Source of the DNA: Candidatus Beckwithbacteria bacterium
Lineage (GTDB): Bacteria > Patescibacteriota > Microgenomatia > UBA1400 > UBA1449
DNA: 36,649 bases
Reading direction: 5' to 3'
Assembly: GCA_012797845.1 (NCBI GenBank)
Contig: JAAZOH010000032.1
Location: 1 to 36,649, forward strand
Positions 5,557-15,363 of this stretch are shown piece after piece. Numbering within the stretch: the first letter of the stretch is position 1; each line of letters opens with the position of its first letter. A model generated the notes under the pieces. The model did not search any database and was not told the DNA's origin. It saw only the letters and a list, made by a program, of their open reading frames with translations. A program made the translations under genes and the position numbers.

Positions 5557-6969
5557 ATGAACCTGCAAGTCCCAGTCCTAGTCGAAAAAGTTTTAAACTA
5601 CCTCCAAGAGCACAATTTTGAAATTTATATTGTAGGTGGTTCGGTTCGTGATGTCCTTTTGGATAAACAAGTTAAAGATTGGGATTTTACGACCAATGCC
5701 AAGCCGGAACAGTTACAAGAGCTTTTCCCAGAGTCGTTTTATGATAATGGTTTTGGCACAGTCGGCGTTACTGTTGAAGAACTCATAGCCCAATTTAGCC
5801 TTCAAAATTATGAGTTTGCCAAAGAAGGTTTAGAATTGGGGGATGTTTTTGAAATTACTACTTACCGCACCGAAGGCACGTATTCTGATTTTCGCCGGCC
5901 AGACGAAGTGGCTTGGGGCGAAACAATTGAAGATGATTTGAAGCGGCGGGATTTTACTATCAATGCTTTAGCTCTGTCTAAAAAAAATGGTGAGTTTGAA
6001 CTAATTGATTTGTTTGGTGGCCAAGAGGACTTAAAGCAAAAACAGATCAAAGCAGTTGGTGACCCCAAACTTAGATTTAGCGAAGATGCCTTGCGGATGT
6101 TGCGGGCTGTCAGATTAGCTGCTCAACTGGGATTTTTGATTGAGGCAAATACGCTGTCAGCAATTAAAGATAATGCTCCACTACTCAAACATATTTCCGG
6201 AGAACGAATTCGCGATGAGCTTTTAAAAATGTTAGTCGCACCTTATTTTACTGACGGGATGAAATTGATGCTCGCAACCGGTCTCCTGCATTATGTTTTG
6301 CCGGAAATGGAGGAAACCGTTGGTGTTGAGCAAGCTGGTCATCATACTAAAGATGTCTGGCATCACAGTCTGGACGCAGCTGCAGCTTGCCCTTCACCAG
6401 ATCCTATTATCCGTTTAGCAACGCTTATTCATGACAGCGGTAAAGCTAAAGCTTACCGCAAGCAAAATGGCAAAATTACGTTTTATGGACATGAAGTAGT
6501 AAGCGGGAGACTGGCTAAAAAAATTGGTGAACGCTTACATTTATCTAACCGCGATAAAGAACGATTATTTATCCTAGTTCGTTATCATATGTTTGCCTAT
6601 AATCCGGAAATGACAGATGCTGCGATTCGTCGTTTTATCCGTAAAATTGGTCTAGAAAATATCAATGACATGATGATGCTTCGGATTGGTGATCGAGTAG
6701 GTGGTGGTTCCCGCCAAACTTCCTGGCGCTTACGGGAACTGCAACAACGGATTGGTCAAGTGCTCTATACCCCCATGCAAATAAAAGACCTGAAAGTTTC
6801 TGGCCATGATGTGATGGAAATACTGGGAATTTCAGGTGGGCCTAAAGTCGGAGAAATTTTAAATATTTTATTTGAAGAAGTAATGGAAAATAGTAATAAA
6901 AATGATCGCGACTATCTATTGGGCCGGATTAAAGAATTTAGTAATTTTGAAGAAGACACCTCTTCTTAA
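5557..6969 (+). CDS. cca: CCA-adding tRNA nucleotidyltransferase with HD domain
   Basis: Adds or repairs the 3' CCA of tRNAs. It belongs to the class II nucleotidyltransferase superfamily: GGSVRD at 27-32 and the catalytic pair in DWDF at 41-44. KRRDFTINAL follows near residue 128. The tRNA-binding helical region comes next, and then an HD phosphohydrolase domain (LIHDSGKAKAY). The frame stays open upstream to 5443 inside recJ, but ATG 5557 is preferred: MNLQVPVLVEKVL is the usual N-terminus, and a TATAAT box (5544-5549) lies 7 nt before it. That spacing implies a leaderless mRNA. The protein has 470 residues. The tRNA-Glu in this window ends ACCC rather than ACCA, so an enzyme like this is needed. 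Confidence 0.94.
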   Translation: MNLQVPVLVEKVLNYLQEHNFEIYIVGGSVRDVLLDKQVKDWDFTTNAKPEQLQELFPESFYDNGFGTVGVTVEELIAQFSLQNYEFAKEGLELGDVFEITTYRTEGTYSDFRRPDEVAWGETIEDDLKRRDFTINALALSKKNGEFELIDLFGGQEDLKQKQIKAVGDPKLRFSEDALRMLRAVRLAAQLGFLIEANTLSAIKDNAPLLKHISGERIRDELLKMLVAPYFTDGMKLMLATGLLHYVLPEMEETVGVEQAGHHTKDVWHHSLDAAAACPSPDPIIRLATLIHDSGKAKAYRKQNGKITFYGHEVVSGRLAKKIGERLHLSNRDKERLFILVRYHMFAYNPEMTDAAIRRFIRKIGLENINDMMMLRIGDRVGGGSRQTSWRLRELQQRIGQVLYTPMQIKDLKVSGHDVMEILGISGGPKVGEILNILFEEVMENSNKNDRDYLLGRIKEFSNFEEDTSS

Positions 6970-7010
6970 TGTTTCCTCCTAGTTGCCCAATTTCAATATT
7001 TTAACCTCTT

Positions 7011-8045
7011 ATGGACTTTCAACGCTTACAGCAATTTTTACAAGACACGGGTCAGCCGGCTTACCGTTTTTCTCAAATCGTTTCTGATCTAGTTATGAAT
7101 CAGACCCAACGCTATGATGATATTTTTACTATCCCAAAATCACTCAGAGAAGAGTTAGTTAAGGCTGTCCCAATACTTTCAGTTAAACCTATTGCTGTGC
7201 AAATTTCGAAGAATAAAGATACGTATAAAGCTTTGCTTGAACTAAACGATGGTAAGCAAATCGAAACTGTCCTAATGCACCCGACTTCAGAACTATGGTC
7301 AGTTTGCCTTTCTTGTCAGGTGGGTTGTGCTATGACTTGTGCTTTTTGTGCTACTGGCAAAATGGGCCTAACACGTAATTTAAGAGCTGAAGAAATCTGT
7401 GACCAGGTTTTGTTTTGGAAACACTACTTGGCTCAACACAAGCTTTCTCATCGGATTTCTAATCTGGTATTTATGGGAATGGGTGAACCATTTGCCAATT
7501 GGGAAAATGTGTCTGCTAGTATCATCTGGTTGACTGATCCAAAACTATATGGTTTTGGGCAAAGACACATATCAGTCTCAACTTCTGGATTGGTCCCGGG
7601 GATTAAGCAGTTTGCAGATACTTTTTCTCAAGTCAATCTGGCCATTTCTCTTCATGCTCCCAATGATACGTTGCGTAGTCAGCTAATGCCTATCAATAAA
7701 CGCTATGCTTTAGCTGAGCTAATTTCGGCCATGAAATACTATTTAGCTAAAACTAACCGCCAGATTTTTATTGAATATTTGCTTTTGCATGAAGTTAATG
7801 ACAGTGATAAACAAGCTGTAGAATTAGGAAATTTGCTCACGGATCAGTTTGGCGATAGCAAACATCTGATTCATGTCAATCTTATCGTGTATAACCAAAC
7901 CGATACAGATTTTAAACCAGCTACCAAAGACCAAGCCGAACATTTTGCCGCTATTTTAAAAGAGTTTCGGATTAGTGCTTCAATCAGAAAAAGTTTGGGG
8001 ACTGACATTGCTGGAGCTTGTGGGCAGTTGAGTGCCAAAAACTAA
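7011..8045 (+). CDS. rlmN: Dual-specificity 23S rRNA / tRNA adenine-C2 methyltransferase RlmN
   Basis: A radical-SAM enzyme that methylates A2503 of 23S rRNA and A37 of some tRNAs. The 4Fe-4S cluster ligands are Cys106, Cys110 and Cys113 in GCAMTCAFCATGKMG. Cys99, seven residues before the cluster, and Cys337 in GACGQL match the two further conserved cysteines of RlmN. Cys337 is the residue that carries the methyl group. MGMGEPFANW and SVSTSGLVPGI are standard family blocks. At 344 residues it is a compact but complete RlmN. The start at 7011 gives an N-terminus typical of the family. It lies 41 nt after cca with no terminator visible, so the two may be cotranscribed. Confidence 0.96.
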   Translation: MDFQRLQQFLQDTGQPAYRFSQIVSDLVMNQTQRYDDIFTIPKSLREELVKAVPILSVKPIAVQISKNKDTYKALLELNDGKQIETVLMHPTSELWSVCLSCQVGCAMTCAFCATGKMGLTRNLRAEEICDQVLFWKHYLAQHKLSHRISNLVFMGMGEPFANWENVSASIIWLTDPKLYGFGQRHISVSTSGLVPGIKQFADTFSQVNLAISLHAPNDTLRSQLMPINKRYALAELISAMKYYLAKTNRQIFIEYLLLHEVNDSDKQAVELGNLLTDQFGDSKHLIHVNLIVYNQTDTDFKPATKDQAEHFAAILKEFRISASIRKSLGTDIAGACGQLSAKN

Positions 8046-8387
8046 AACTTTTTAAGTTTTACTATTTTTAGTTTCTTTATTATCAGATCTTGTTTCTATT
8101 TTTTCTTTCCTGCTTGCCGGCAGGCAGGGCTTGTCCAAAAGTATTAAAGCCTATTTCTTTGTGCTGCCAAAGAAATAGGCAAAAGAAAGCTCTCGCTTAG
8201 ACATTGATCTTCAAGAAGCTGTTTTGTTCATAACTATTGGCTTCTAAGTTTCCCTCAGAGGAATACAGAAGCCATTTTTAAAGGAATTCACAAAACAGCT
8301 TCTTGATAGCTGCGATGTAAAAAGCGAATTAATAAAACAAAAATGAGTTTTTCTAGTTCCTAGTTACCAGATCCTAAATCCTAATCG
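8046..8387. repeat. Gene-free spacer with two inverted repeats
   Basis: CCTATTTCTTTG/CAAAGAAATAGG (8150-8161, 8168-8179) is a perfect 12-bp hairpin. A larger cruciform follows: a 17-bp perfect stem TCAAGAAGCTGTTTTGT/complement (8211-8227, 8290-8306), inner arms TGGCTTCT/AGAAGCCA (8238-8245, 8267-8274) and outer arms TCGCTT/AAGCGA (8193-8198, 8322-8327). A GC-rich palindrome, GCTTGCCGGCAGGCAGG, lies near 8112 and also occurs in the dispersed repeats. It separates convergent rlmN and the membrane protein, so it may end both transcripts. No ORF was found. Confidence 0.6.
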
Positions 8388-9722
8388 CTACCAGCTGAAA
8401 AAGCCAAAGAGTTGCATTAAGACAGTTTGAGCAAAAACTGCTATTAAAAGCGTAAGCTGTGAAATTTCACTTATTTTAATTTTTTCAAAATACTTTGCCA
8501 GCAAGATAAATAAAAAAGGATAGATAAAGAGTGCTGCCCGGGCAGTTTCGCCGGTATAGTAAGCGCCAGCCAAAAAGAAAAGTAGCAACGATACAATAGC
8601 TGTAAAAGCAGTCGAGCTAAGATGAAAAGGTCTTTGCCATGGTTTTAAACTTTTCAAAGCTCGATATAAAAGCATGGTTACAAAAGGTCCAGCAAAAACC
8701 AAAATTTCCAGACAATCTTCTATTCTAGTCATAAGATAGGAAAGCGGTTGAACTAAGAGGTAAAAACCTGATGGGCCTTCAAAGCTGTGGGCAATTTGAA
8801 AGCTAGTCAAATAGTTATATCCCAAAATCTCATTAGCTCCAATTATTACCCCCAAACTTATAAGAAGCAGTTGGATTGATTTACTGATATTTTTATTGCG
8901 CTGCCAATCATCAAAAACTAAAACCGGAATCAAAAATAGCACTCCAAAAGTTAAAAATATACTTATGGTAAAAAATAATAGACTTAAGATACATTTATTG
9001 ACCGATTTGGAATGTTGCCAAAAATAAAAACAAGCCAGAAAACAAGTCAAAATGACGGTATCAAAACTGGCTAGAAAATAAATTTGGACAGCCGGAATAA
9101 GGCCAAGTAAAACAGTGGTAAATAAGGCTGTTTTTTGGCTAACATATTGACTGATTAATTTAAAAAAGAGATATAAGCCTACAAGTCCAATGCCCAAAAT
9201 TACAAGACTAACAAAAATTGGCTGATCCCAAATTTGGCGCAGATAGTAAAAAAAGAGCATAGCTCCAGGTGGATGAACCCGGCTATGATCCAAAAGTGTG
9301 GGTTGAATCAATGTATAGTTTTGTAAAAAATTTGGAACTGAGTGAATTTTAGAAGCGTCCTGCCAATACTCCACGCCACCTGATTTAACCGGGAAAATAA
9401 AACCTTCATGGATACCGCCAAACAGATTAGTTCCCAGGATTAGAGCAGCTAGAAAAAGCAGATAGTATACAATTGAAACAGTTTTGTTTTGCAATAATTT
9501 GATAAAACCTGCAAAAAGTAAAACGACAGCTAAGAGAGTAAGTAAATCCTGCCAACTTGGTAATTTGGGCATCACAATACTAATAGGCCAAAGAGCATCC
9601 ATATCAAAATATATTTGACTGCGGAGTTGTCTCAGGCCAAGATTAAATAATACTAAAATGAAGATGAAAGCAAAAGGTAATAAAAACCAATCCCGTTTTA
9701 TAAATAACTTTTTTGGATTCAT
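8388..9722 (-). CDS. Polytopic membrane protein, GT-C glycosyltransferase-like
   Basis: This 444-residue protein has about ten to twelve hydrophobic helices. After the first helices an extracytoplasmic loop contains HSRVHPPGAMLFFYYL. The HPPG pattern is frequent in GT39/ArnT-like (GT-C fold) enzymes, which transfer sugars from a lipid carrier on the outer face of the membrane. The expected acidic catalytic residue may be the Asp/Glu in FGGIHEGF or DHSRVH, but I cannot assign it. I chose ATG 9722 (MNPKKLFIKRDWFLLPF): the open frame extends to 9791, but that would overlap the divergent gene. The function is inferred from topology and one motif; the target is unknown. Confidence 0.6.
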   Translation of the reverse strand: MNPKKLFIKRDWFLLPFAFIFILVLFNLGLRQLRSQIYFDMDALWPISIVMPKLPSWQDLLTLLAVVLLFAGFIKLLQNKTVSIVYYLLFLAALILGTNLFGGIHEGFIFPVKSGGVEYWQDASKIHSVPNFLQNYTLIQPTLLDHSRVHPPGAMLFFYYLRQIWDQPIFVSLVILGIGLVGLYLFFKLISQYVSQKTALFTTVLLGLIPAVQIYFLASFDTVILTCFLACFYFWQHSKSVNKCILSLLFFTISIFLTFGVLFLIPVLVFDDWQRNKNISKSIQLLLISLGVIIGANEILGYNYLTSFQIAHSFEGPSGFYLLVQPLSYLMTRIEDCLEILVFAGPFVTMLLYRALKSLKPWQRPFHLSSTAFTAIVSLLLFFLAGAYYTGETARAALFIYPFLFILLAKYFEKIKISEISQLTLLIAVFAQTVLMQLFGFFSW

Positions 9723-9729
9723 ACAAAAA

Positions 9730-10452
9730 ATGCAGCCAAAATACTTTCTTATTGTTGGCATTAGTGTACTGGCCGCATCTTTTTGGTGCAACGCACAATT
9801 TACTCGTATACAGACTGCAAATTTGGCTTTTAACCAAAAACCACCATATGCTCTAAAAACCTCAAACCGTTGGCAGTTGCCGCCTTATTTACAACCTTAT
9901 AAAAAGCTTGACTTACCACAAAGCACATTTTTGACCCAAATCAAGCCGCAAACACAAAGTGTGACCATTAGTTTTTTTTACAATTGCCAGCCAAATTGCC
10001 AAGACTTAGACTTGCAACTTAAAACTAAACAAGGCCCGCCCATGAGTATTTTATTAAGCTCTCAGAAGTTGGAAAATCTGGATTGGTTTTATGTGGAAGA
10101 TAGTGGAATGCTGCTTTATCAAAAATATCCTAAATTTACCTCGCTAACAGATTTTTTTCAAAATCGAAAGAATGCCTGCATTATTGTTGAAGACAATCTT
10201 ATCCAATTGCTACATTTACAAACTTTGCCAAATATTCACAAGCTATCGCAAACTGAAAACCTGAATGATTGTGACTATTTGCTTTCGACCTATTTTAAGC
10301 CTCGAATGTTTTGGGGTTGGGCCAGTTTCCAAAGGACATTAGATTTGATGAATGCTTATAGAGATGAAAACAGTAATTTAGTCTGGACTGTTACTTATCA
10401 AGGCAATAATCAGCCGGAGATTTTAATGACCGAGCCAGTGGTTTCTTATTAA
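9730..10452 (+). CDS. Hypothetical anchored or secreted protein
   Basis: I do not recognise this protein. The ATG at 9730 gives MQPKYFLIVGISVLAASF, a signal-peptide or signal-anchor segment, followed by about 215 residues predicted outside the membrane. No good lipobox is visible. Six or more cysteines are scattered through the domain (NCQPNCQ, NACII, NDCDY), so disulphides are possible. The frame is also open from ATG 9658. I prefer 9730 because it places the hydrophobic segment at the N-terminus and leaves 7 nt to the divergent membrane-protein start. The close divergent pairing suggests a joint role at the cell surface, but nothing in the sequence names it. Confidence 0.6.
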   Translation: MQPKYFLIVGISVLAASFWCNAQFTRIQTANLAFNQKPPYALKTSNRWQLPPYLQPYKKLDLPQSTFLTQIKPQTQSVTISFFYNCQPNCQDLDLQLKTKQGPPMSILLSSQKLENLDWFYVEDSGMLLYQKYPKFTSLTDFFQNRKNACIIVEDNLIQLLHLQTLPNIHKLSQTENLNDCDYLLSTYFKPRMFWGWASFQRTLDLMNAYRDENSNLVWTVTYQGNNQPEILMTEPVVSY

Positions 10453-10453
10453 T

Positions 10454-11020
10454 TTAAACTCCTAATCCCTTCATTTGTGATCTAGTTTGGAAGTAGGCTT
10501 CAGCCATTTCGAAGATACGTTTTTCAATACTTTTTTGGGCAAAAAAATTAAAATCCGGTGAATCAAAAATAGTCTGTACATCAAAGCTTAAGCAGTTTTT
10601 AATATGTTCCACTGCTTCCTGGAAAACAGTCACTACTGCCAGAAGTTGATCATTGCGAATCATAAGAGCTAAAAAGTAGTCTTTGTTTTGATTGCCAGAA
10701 CTAAGTTCGGTTGCTTTTTGTAAGATAAAAAATTCCATGCGTTGAGGTGAACTAACGGCTTCATTGATCCAGAAATCAATTTGTTTACCTAGACTTTTTA
10801 TTTCAGTGATACTAGTTTTCCAGCTGTCATTGCTACTAGCTATAGCGCTATCATGAACCTGATTCCAAAATGGTTCATGAATTGGAGTGTAGATGTAGTG
10901 CTCAAGCTGTTGGCGAGAAGATTGCAAAACCCGCAGTACATATAAGCGCAGCTTTTCTTTTTGTAAGCTTTGGCCTTCGAAAAACGAATTGATGGTTTGG
11001 CTAAGGTTCTGGGCAGGCAT
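10454..11020 (-). CDS. Hypothetical helical protein
   Basis: This is a 188-residue soluble protein that I do not recognise. It lacks a signal peptide and membrane segments and is rich in Gln, Ser and Phe. Long amphipathic helices are likely (EKLRLYVLRVLQSSRQQLEH near the N-terminus; SIEKRIFEMAEAYFQTRSQM at the C-terminus). Its stop codon is 1 bp from the stop of the convergent upstream gene. It is divergent from the Ig-like/c-subunit fusion gene, with 73 bp between starts, so the two may share a control region. No enzymatic motif was found. Confidence 0.6.
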   Translation of the reverse strand: MPAQNLSQTINSFFEGQSLQKEKLRLYVLRVLQSSRQQLEHYIYTPIHEPFWNQVHDSAIASSNDSWKTSITEIKSLGKQIDFWINEAVSSPQRMEFFILQKATELSSGNQNKDYFLALMIRNDQLLAVVTVFQEAVEHIKNCLSFDVQTIFDSPDFNFFAQKSIEKRIFEMAEAYFQTRSQMKGLGV

Positions 11021-11054
11021 ATCTCTATTTACTAGCTTGGTCTAAAAATAGTAA

Positions 11055-13070
<2,016 letters not shown>

Positions 13071-13077
13071 GCTCCGG

Positions 13078-13107
13078 TTGCTTTTTACTGTCTTTTTTCA
13101 ATACAAT
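13078..13107 (+). promoter_or_regulatory. Putative promoter of the b/delta genes
   Basis: TTGCTT (13078-13083), an 18-bp spacer and TACAAT (13102-13107), with about 25 nt to the ATG at 13133. It would allow the stator-like genes to be expressed separately from the fusion gene. Confidence 0.45.
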
Positions 13108-13132
13108 AAACTAATACTAGTATCTGCCCACT

Positions 13133-13654
13133 ATGGTTGTTTCGACCTTTCTTATTTATACCTTCGTGACTGTTGCCGAACTTGGCATTTTATTTTTGTT
13201 ATTTTATCGGCGTCATAAGCGACAAGAACAACAACTTGACCAGTTTTTAAAAGAGGCTCGAGAAAAACTTCAGGTTCACAAAGAAGAAGCTCAAAGTCAG
13301 GCCAATAAAAAAGTAGTCAAAGCTTTTGAACTCATAAAAAGATTGCAACATGTTGCCTCCGAACTGGAAGGCCAGGTTCAGGAAGAATACGAAGCTATTT
13401 TAGAAGAAGCTAAAGAGCAAAAGAAACAAATTTTAGAAGAAGCTAAAACTCAGGCGTCTAGTTTTGATCAAGCTATTTCACAAGATCTGGAAGAATACAA
13501 ACAAGAACGTTTTGCAGAAGTTGAGAAAAATCTGGTTAAACTGGTAATTAGCGTGACTGAAAAAGTAGTTGAGCGTTCACTCTCTTATGAAGATCATATT
13601 GGGCTGATCCAAGAGGCTTTAGAAGAAGTTAAAAAACAAAAACAACGGATATGA
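13133..13654 (+). CDS. atpF: ATP synthase b-subunit-like stator protein
   Basis: The F-type b subunit is the peripheral stalk that links the membrane sector to the catalytic head through delta. This 173-residue protein has the full layout. One N-terminal membrane helix (about 5-24, VSTFLIYTFVTVAELGILF) is followed by a basic RRHKRQ border. A long charged coiled coil runs to the end, rich in Glu, Lys and Gln with almost no Pro or Gly. Length is normal for the family. Its stop overlaps the start of the delta-like gene (ATGA), so the two are translationally coupled. No a-subunit gene is next to it. The alternative, a generic coiled-coil anchor, is made unlikely by the c-like and delta-like neighbours. 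Confidence 0.8.
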   Translation: MVVSTFLIYTFVTVAELGILFLLFYRRHKRQEQQLDQFLKEAREKLQVHKEEAQSQANKKVVKAFELIKRLQHVASELEGQVQEEYEAILEEAKEQKKQILEEAKTQASSFDQAISQDLEEYKQERFAEVEKNLVKLVISVTEKVVERSLSYEDHIGLIQEALEEVKKQKQRI

Positions 13655-14235
13655 GCGAAAATAATGGTGTCGAAAAGCTAGCTCAAAAACTATTAGAGCA
13701 AATTAATACCACCTCAGAGCTAAAGAAGATCTCAGTTGCTTTGGAGACATTATCCCAATCTAAAAACTTTAAAAGTCATGCTAATGATGTGGTCAATGAT
13801 AAAAAACTGACCGATTCACTTAAAAAAACTCAAATCATAGATTTATTTTCTGATTTTGAAATCCCCTTACTACAAACCTTTTTCAGAGAACTTCTGGGAG
13901 ATAAAGAATTTTGGCTTTTTGATAGTGATAAATTTGATTATTTTGATGAGTTTGTCCAAAAATTTCAACTACTAACTGAGAAGGTTATGGTTATTAATGT
14001 AGTAGCTGCAGTGGAAGTTTTGCCCATAGATCTTACTAAAATGGCTAAAGATCTCAGCAAAGCCTTGGATAAACAAGTTATTATTCATCTGCAAGTTGAT
14101 CCTAAAATTATGGGGGGAGCTAAAATTAGAGTTGGTAATCTGATTTTTGACTACAGTTTGCGTTCCAAATTTTCCCAGTTTGAGCGACAATGGATTTCTC
14201 AGCTGGAAAAAACTTCGGAGATGGTAGGGGAGTAG
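13651..14235 (+). CDS. atpH: ATP synthase delta-subunit (OSCP)-like protein
   Basis: The delta/OSCP subunit sits on top of the alpha-beta head and binds the C-terminus of b. This 194-residue protein has a helical N-terminal domain (about 1-115) and the diagnostic C-terminal strand region, VDPKIMGGAKIRVGNLIFDY (about 151-170). That matches the VDPSLIGG-like family block, followed by a final helix. It overlaps the b-like gene by 4 bp. Alpha, gamma, beta and epsilon genes, which normally follow delta, are missing: a convergent HAD gene begins 4 bp later. Either they lie elsewhere in the genome or the complex is reduced. The N-terminal domain is diverged, but the family call is fairly secure. Confidence 0.82.
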   Translation: MSENNGVEKLAQKLLEQINTTSELKKISVALETLSQSKNFKSHANDVVNDKKLTDSLKKTQIIDLFSDFEIPLLQTFFRELLGDKEFWLFDSDKFDYFDEFVQKFQLLTEKVMVINVVAAVEVLPIDLTKMAKDLSKALDKQVIIHLQVDPKIMGGAKIRVGNLIFDYSLRSKFSQFERQWISQLEKTSEMVGE

Positions 14236-14238
14236 AGT

Positions 14239-14871
14239 TTAGTTAAGGAGCAAATTTGGTATTTCAAACAAGCTTTTAGCTATAGTAATTTTTTGCTCAT
14301 CAAAAACCCTCAAACTATTTAAAGAAACTCCTATAAATCTGATCCCAGCATCACGAGCAGCTTCCCAATCACAAAGGCCATCACCCACATACACCATTTC
14401 ATTTTTGCTAATTCCAAATTGACTAAAAAACTCTAAAGTTGGTCTGAAAACTTCAGGGTTTGGTTTATGAACTTTGCTGTGTTCTTCGCCTTGAATAAAA
14501 TCAAATTTATTAATATTAAGGCCTGCTTGTTTAGCATCATGCTTCAAAAGTTTGCAGGAAATAGCAGTTACTACGCCTAGTTTATAATCTCCTGAAAGTT
14601 TATCTAAGAGTTTGTTGGCTTCTCCATAGGCTTTGGTGGGGAAATTATGCAAAATGGAAAAATATTTTTTAGCAATTAGTTCTGGAGCTTCAATATGACT
14701 AAAAACATTGCCAGCAAAAGTCAAAAACGGTTCTCCCCAATGTTTACCTAGTTTTTCATCAGTAATTTCCAAATCGTAAAAATGCTTGCCGGCAAACTTG
14801 AGAGCCTTATAACGGCATTGTCTAGTTTTAACTAGCGTATCATCAAAATCAAAGATTACGGCTTTAATCAT
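14239..14871 (-). CDS. HAD-superfamily phosphatase
   Basis: A haloacid-dehalogenase-like hydrolase of 210 residues, probably a small-molecule phosphatase of the phosphoglycolate phosphatase/5'-nucleotidase type. Motif I is DFDDTLVKT at the N-terminus, with nucleophile Asp and acid/base Asp. Motif II is the Thr in VVTAIS, motif III a Lys near KVHKPNPEVF, and motif IV GDGLCDWEAARDAG. The helical cap between motifs I and II makes it a C1-cap member. I chose ATG 14871 (MIKAVIFDFDDT). An in-frame start at 14883 lies inside the tRNA-Glu gene and adds nothing conserved. The start is 3 nt after the tRNA discriminator base, so the gene is presumably cotranscribed with the tRNA and released as a leaderless message. 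The substrate cannot be told. Confidence 0.88.
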   Translation of the reverse strand: MIKAVIFDFDDTLVKTRQCRYKALKFAGKHFYDLEITDEKLGKHWGEPFLTFAGNVFSHIEAPELIAKKYFSILHNFPTKAYGEANKLLDKLSGDYKLGVVTAISCKLLKHDAKQAGLNINKFDFIQGEEHSKVHKPNPEVFRPTLEFFSQFGISKNEMVYVGDGLCDWEAARDAGIRFIGVSLNSLRVFDEQKITIAKSLFEIPNLLLN

Positions 14872-14874
14872 GGG

Positions 14875-14946
14875 TGATCCCACCGGGAATCGAACCCGGG
14901 TTTTCAGGATGAGAACCTGATGTCCTAACCGCTAGACGATGGGACC
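14875..14946 (-). tRNA. tRNA-Glu (anticodon CUC)
   Basis: On the minus strand the 72-nt gene folds as a cloverleaf. The acceptor stem is GGTCCCA/TGGGATC, followed by a D-arm with AGCGGTTAGGA. The anticodon stem TCAGG/CCTGA carries loop TTCTCAT with anticodon CTC, and the T-arm is CCGGGTTCGATTCCCGG. The discriminator is A at 14875 and the next bases are CCC, so CCA is not encoded. It reads GAG codons. The 5' 23 bp are duplicated at 15274-15296. Confidence 0.95.
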
Positions 14947-14947
14947 A
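14925..14947. repeat. 23-bp direct repeat, copy A (5' end of tRNA-Glu)
   Basis: Identical over exactly 23 bp to 15274-15296; the flanking bases differ on both sides. The copies are 349 bp apart and bracket the GIY-YIG gene. Confidence 0.9.
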
Positions 14948-14951
14948 TTAA

Positions 14952-15200
14952 TTATTTACTTATTAATCTTTTCAGTACTTCTTCTTTAGCTTTTTGATTT
15001 TTCTTAATATAGATTTCTCTTTTTCTAGCTAAAGTTTTTGTCAAATAAGCTTCATAATAAATCAGTTTTATGGGAATTTTAGACTTTAGCGATTTAGTTT
15101 TACCTTGATTGTGTTGTTTGATCCTAGTTATTAAATCATGAGTAAAACCAACGTAAACTGAGTTATCAATACTACTTATTACAAAATAAACATAAAACAT
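14952..15200 (-). CDS. Small GIY-YIG (URI/UPF0213-like) nuclease-domain protein
   Basis: An 82-residue single-domain member of the GIY-YIG superfamily. The two halves of the signature are seen as FYVYFVISS and SVYVGFTHDL, followed by the conserved Arg in LITRIKQHNQG and the Glu in YYEAY. A basic C-terminal helix (TKTLARKREIYIKKNQ) follows. I prefer ATG 15200 because MFYVYF is the canonical domain start; the frame is open to a TTG at 15251 in a hairpin. Homologues are small nucleases of mostly unknown role, and larger relatives are homing endonucleases and UvrC. The gene sits exactly between tRNA-Glu and a duplicate of that tRNA's 5' end, which suggests it arrived by insertion at the tRNA. Confidence 0.88.
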   Translation of the reverse strand: MFYVYFVISSIDNSVYVGFTHDLITRIKQHNQGKTKSLKSKIPIKLIYYEAYLTKTLARKREIYIKKNQKAKEEVLKRLISK

Positions 15201-15244
15201 AATTTTATTAACTTCGTTATATAAAAATTCAAAGAACGATGTCT

Positions 15245-15272
15245 CACTCAAAGAGTGACCACTCTTTGAGTG
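15245..15272. repeat. Perfect 13-bp palindrome beside the tRNA fragment
   Basis: CACTCAAAGAGTG (15245-15257) and its exact complement (15260-15272) are separated by 2 bp. It abuts the displaced tRNA-Glu fragment and may be the end of the inserted segment. Confidence 0.8.
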
Positions 15273-15273
15273 G

Positions 15274-15296
15274 CTAACCGCTAGACGATGGGACCA
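15274..15296 (-). pseudogene. Displaced 5' fragment of tRNA-Glu (23-bp direct repeat, copy B)
   Basis: Identical to the first 22 nt of tRNA-Glu plus one upstream base, then the match stops abruptly. There is no anticodon arm, so it cannot be a functional tRNA. Confidence 0.85.
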
Positions 15297-15363
15297 AACT
15301 CCAAATTAACTCATATATTTTAACATGAATTTGCCTATCTTCAGCATTTTCTCATACTTATTT

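Noticed and set aside
8046-8387. CRISPR array or IS200/IS605 end
   Set aside because: The repeats are inverted, not direct and regularly spaced, and there is no transposase or cas gene in the window.
15274-15296. Second tRNA-Glu gene
   Set aside because: Only the first 22 nt of the tRNA are present; there is no anticodon or T-arm.
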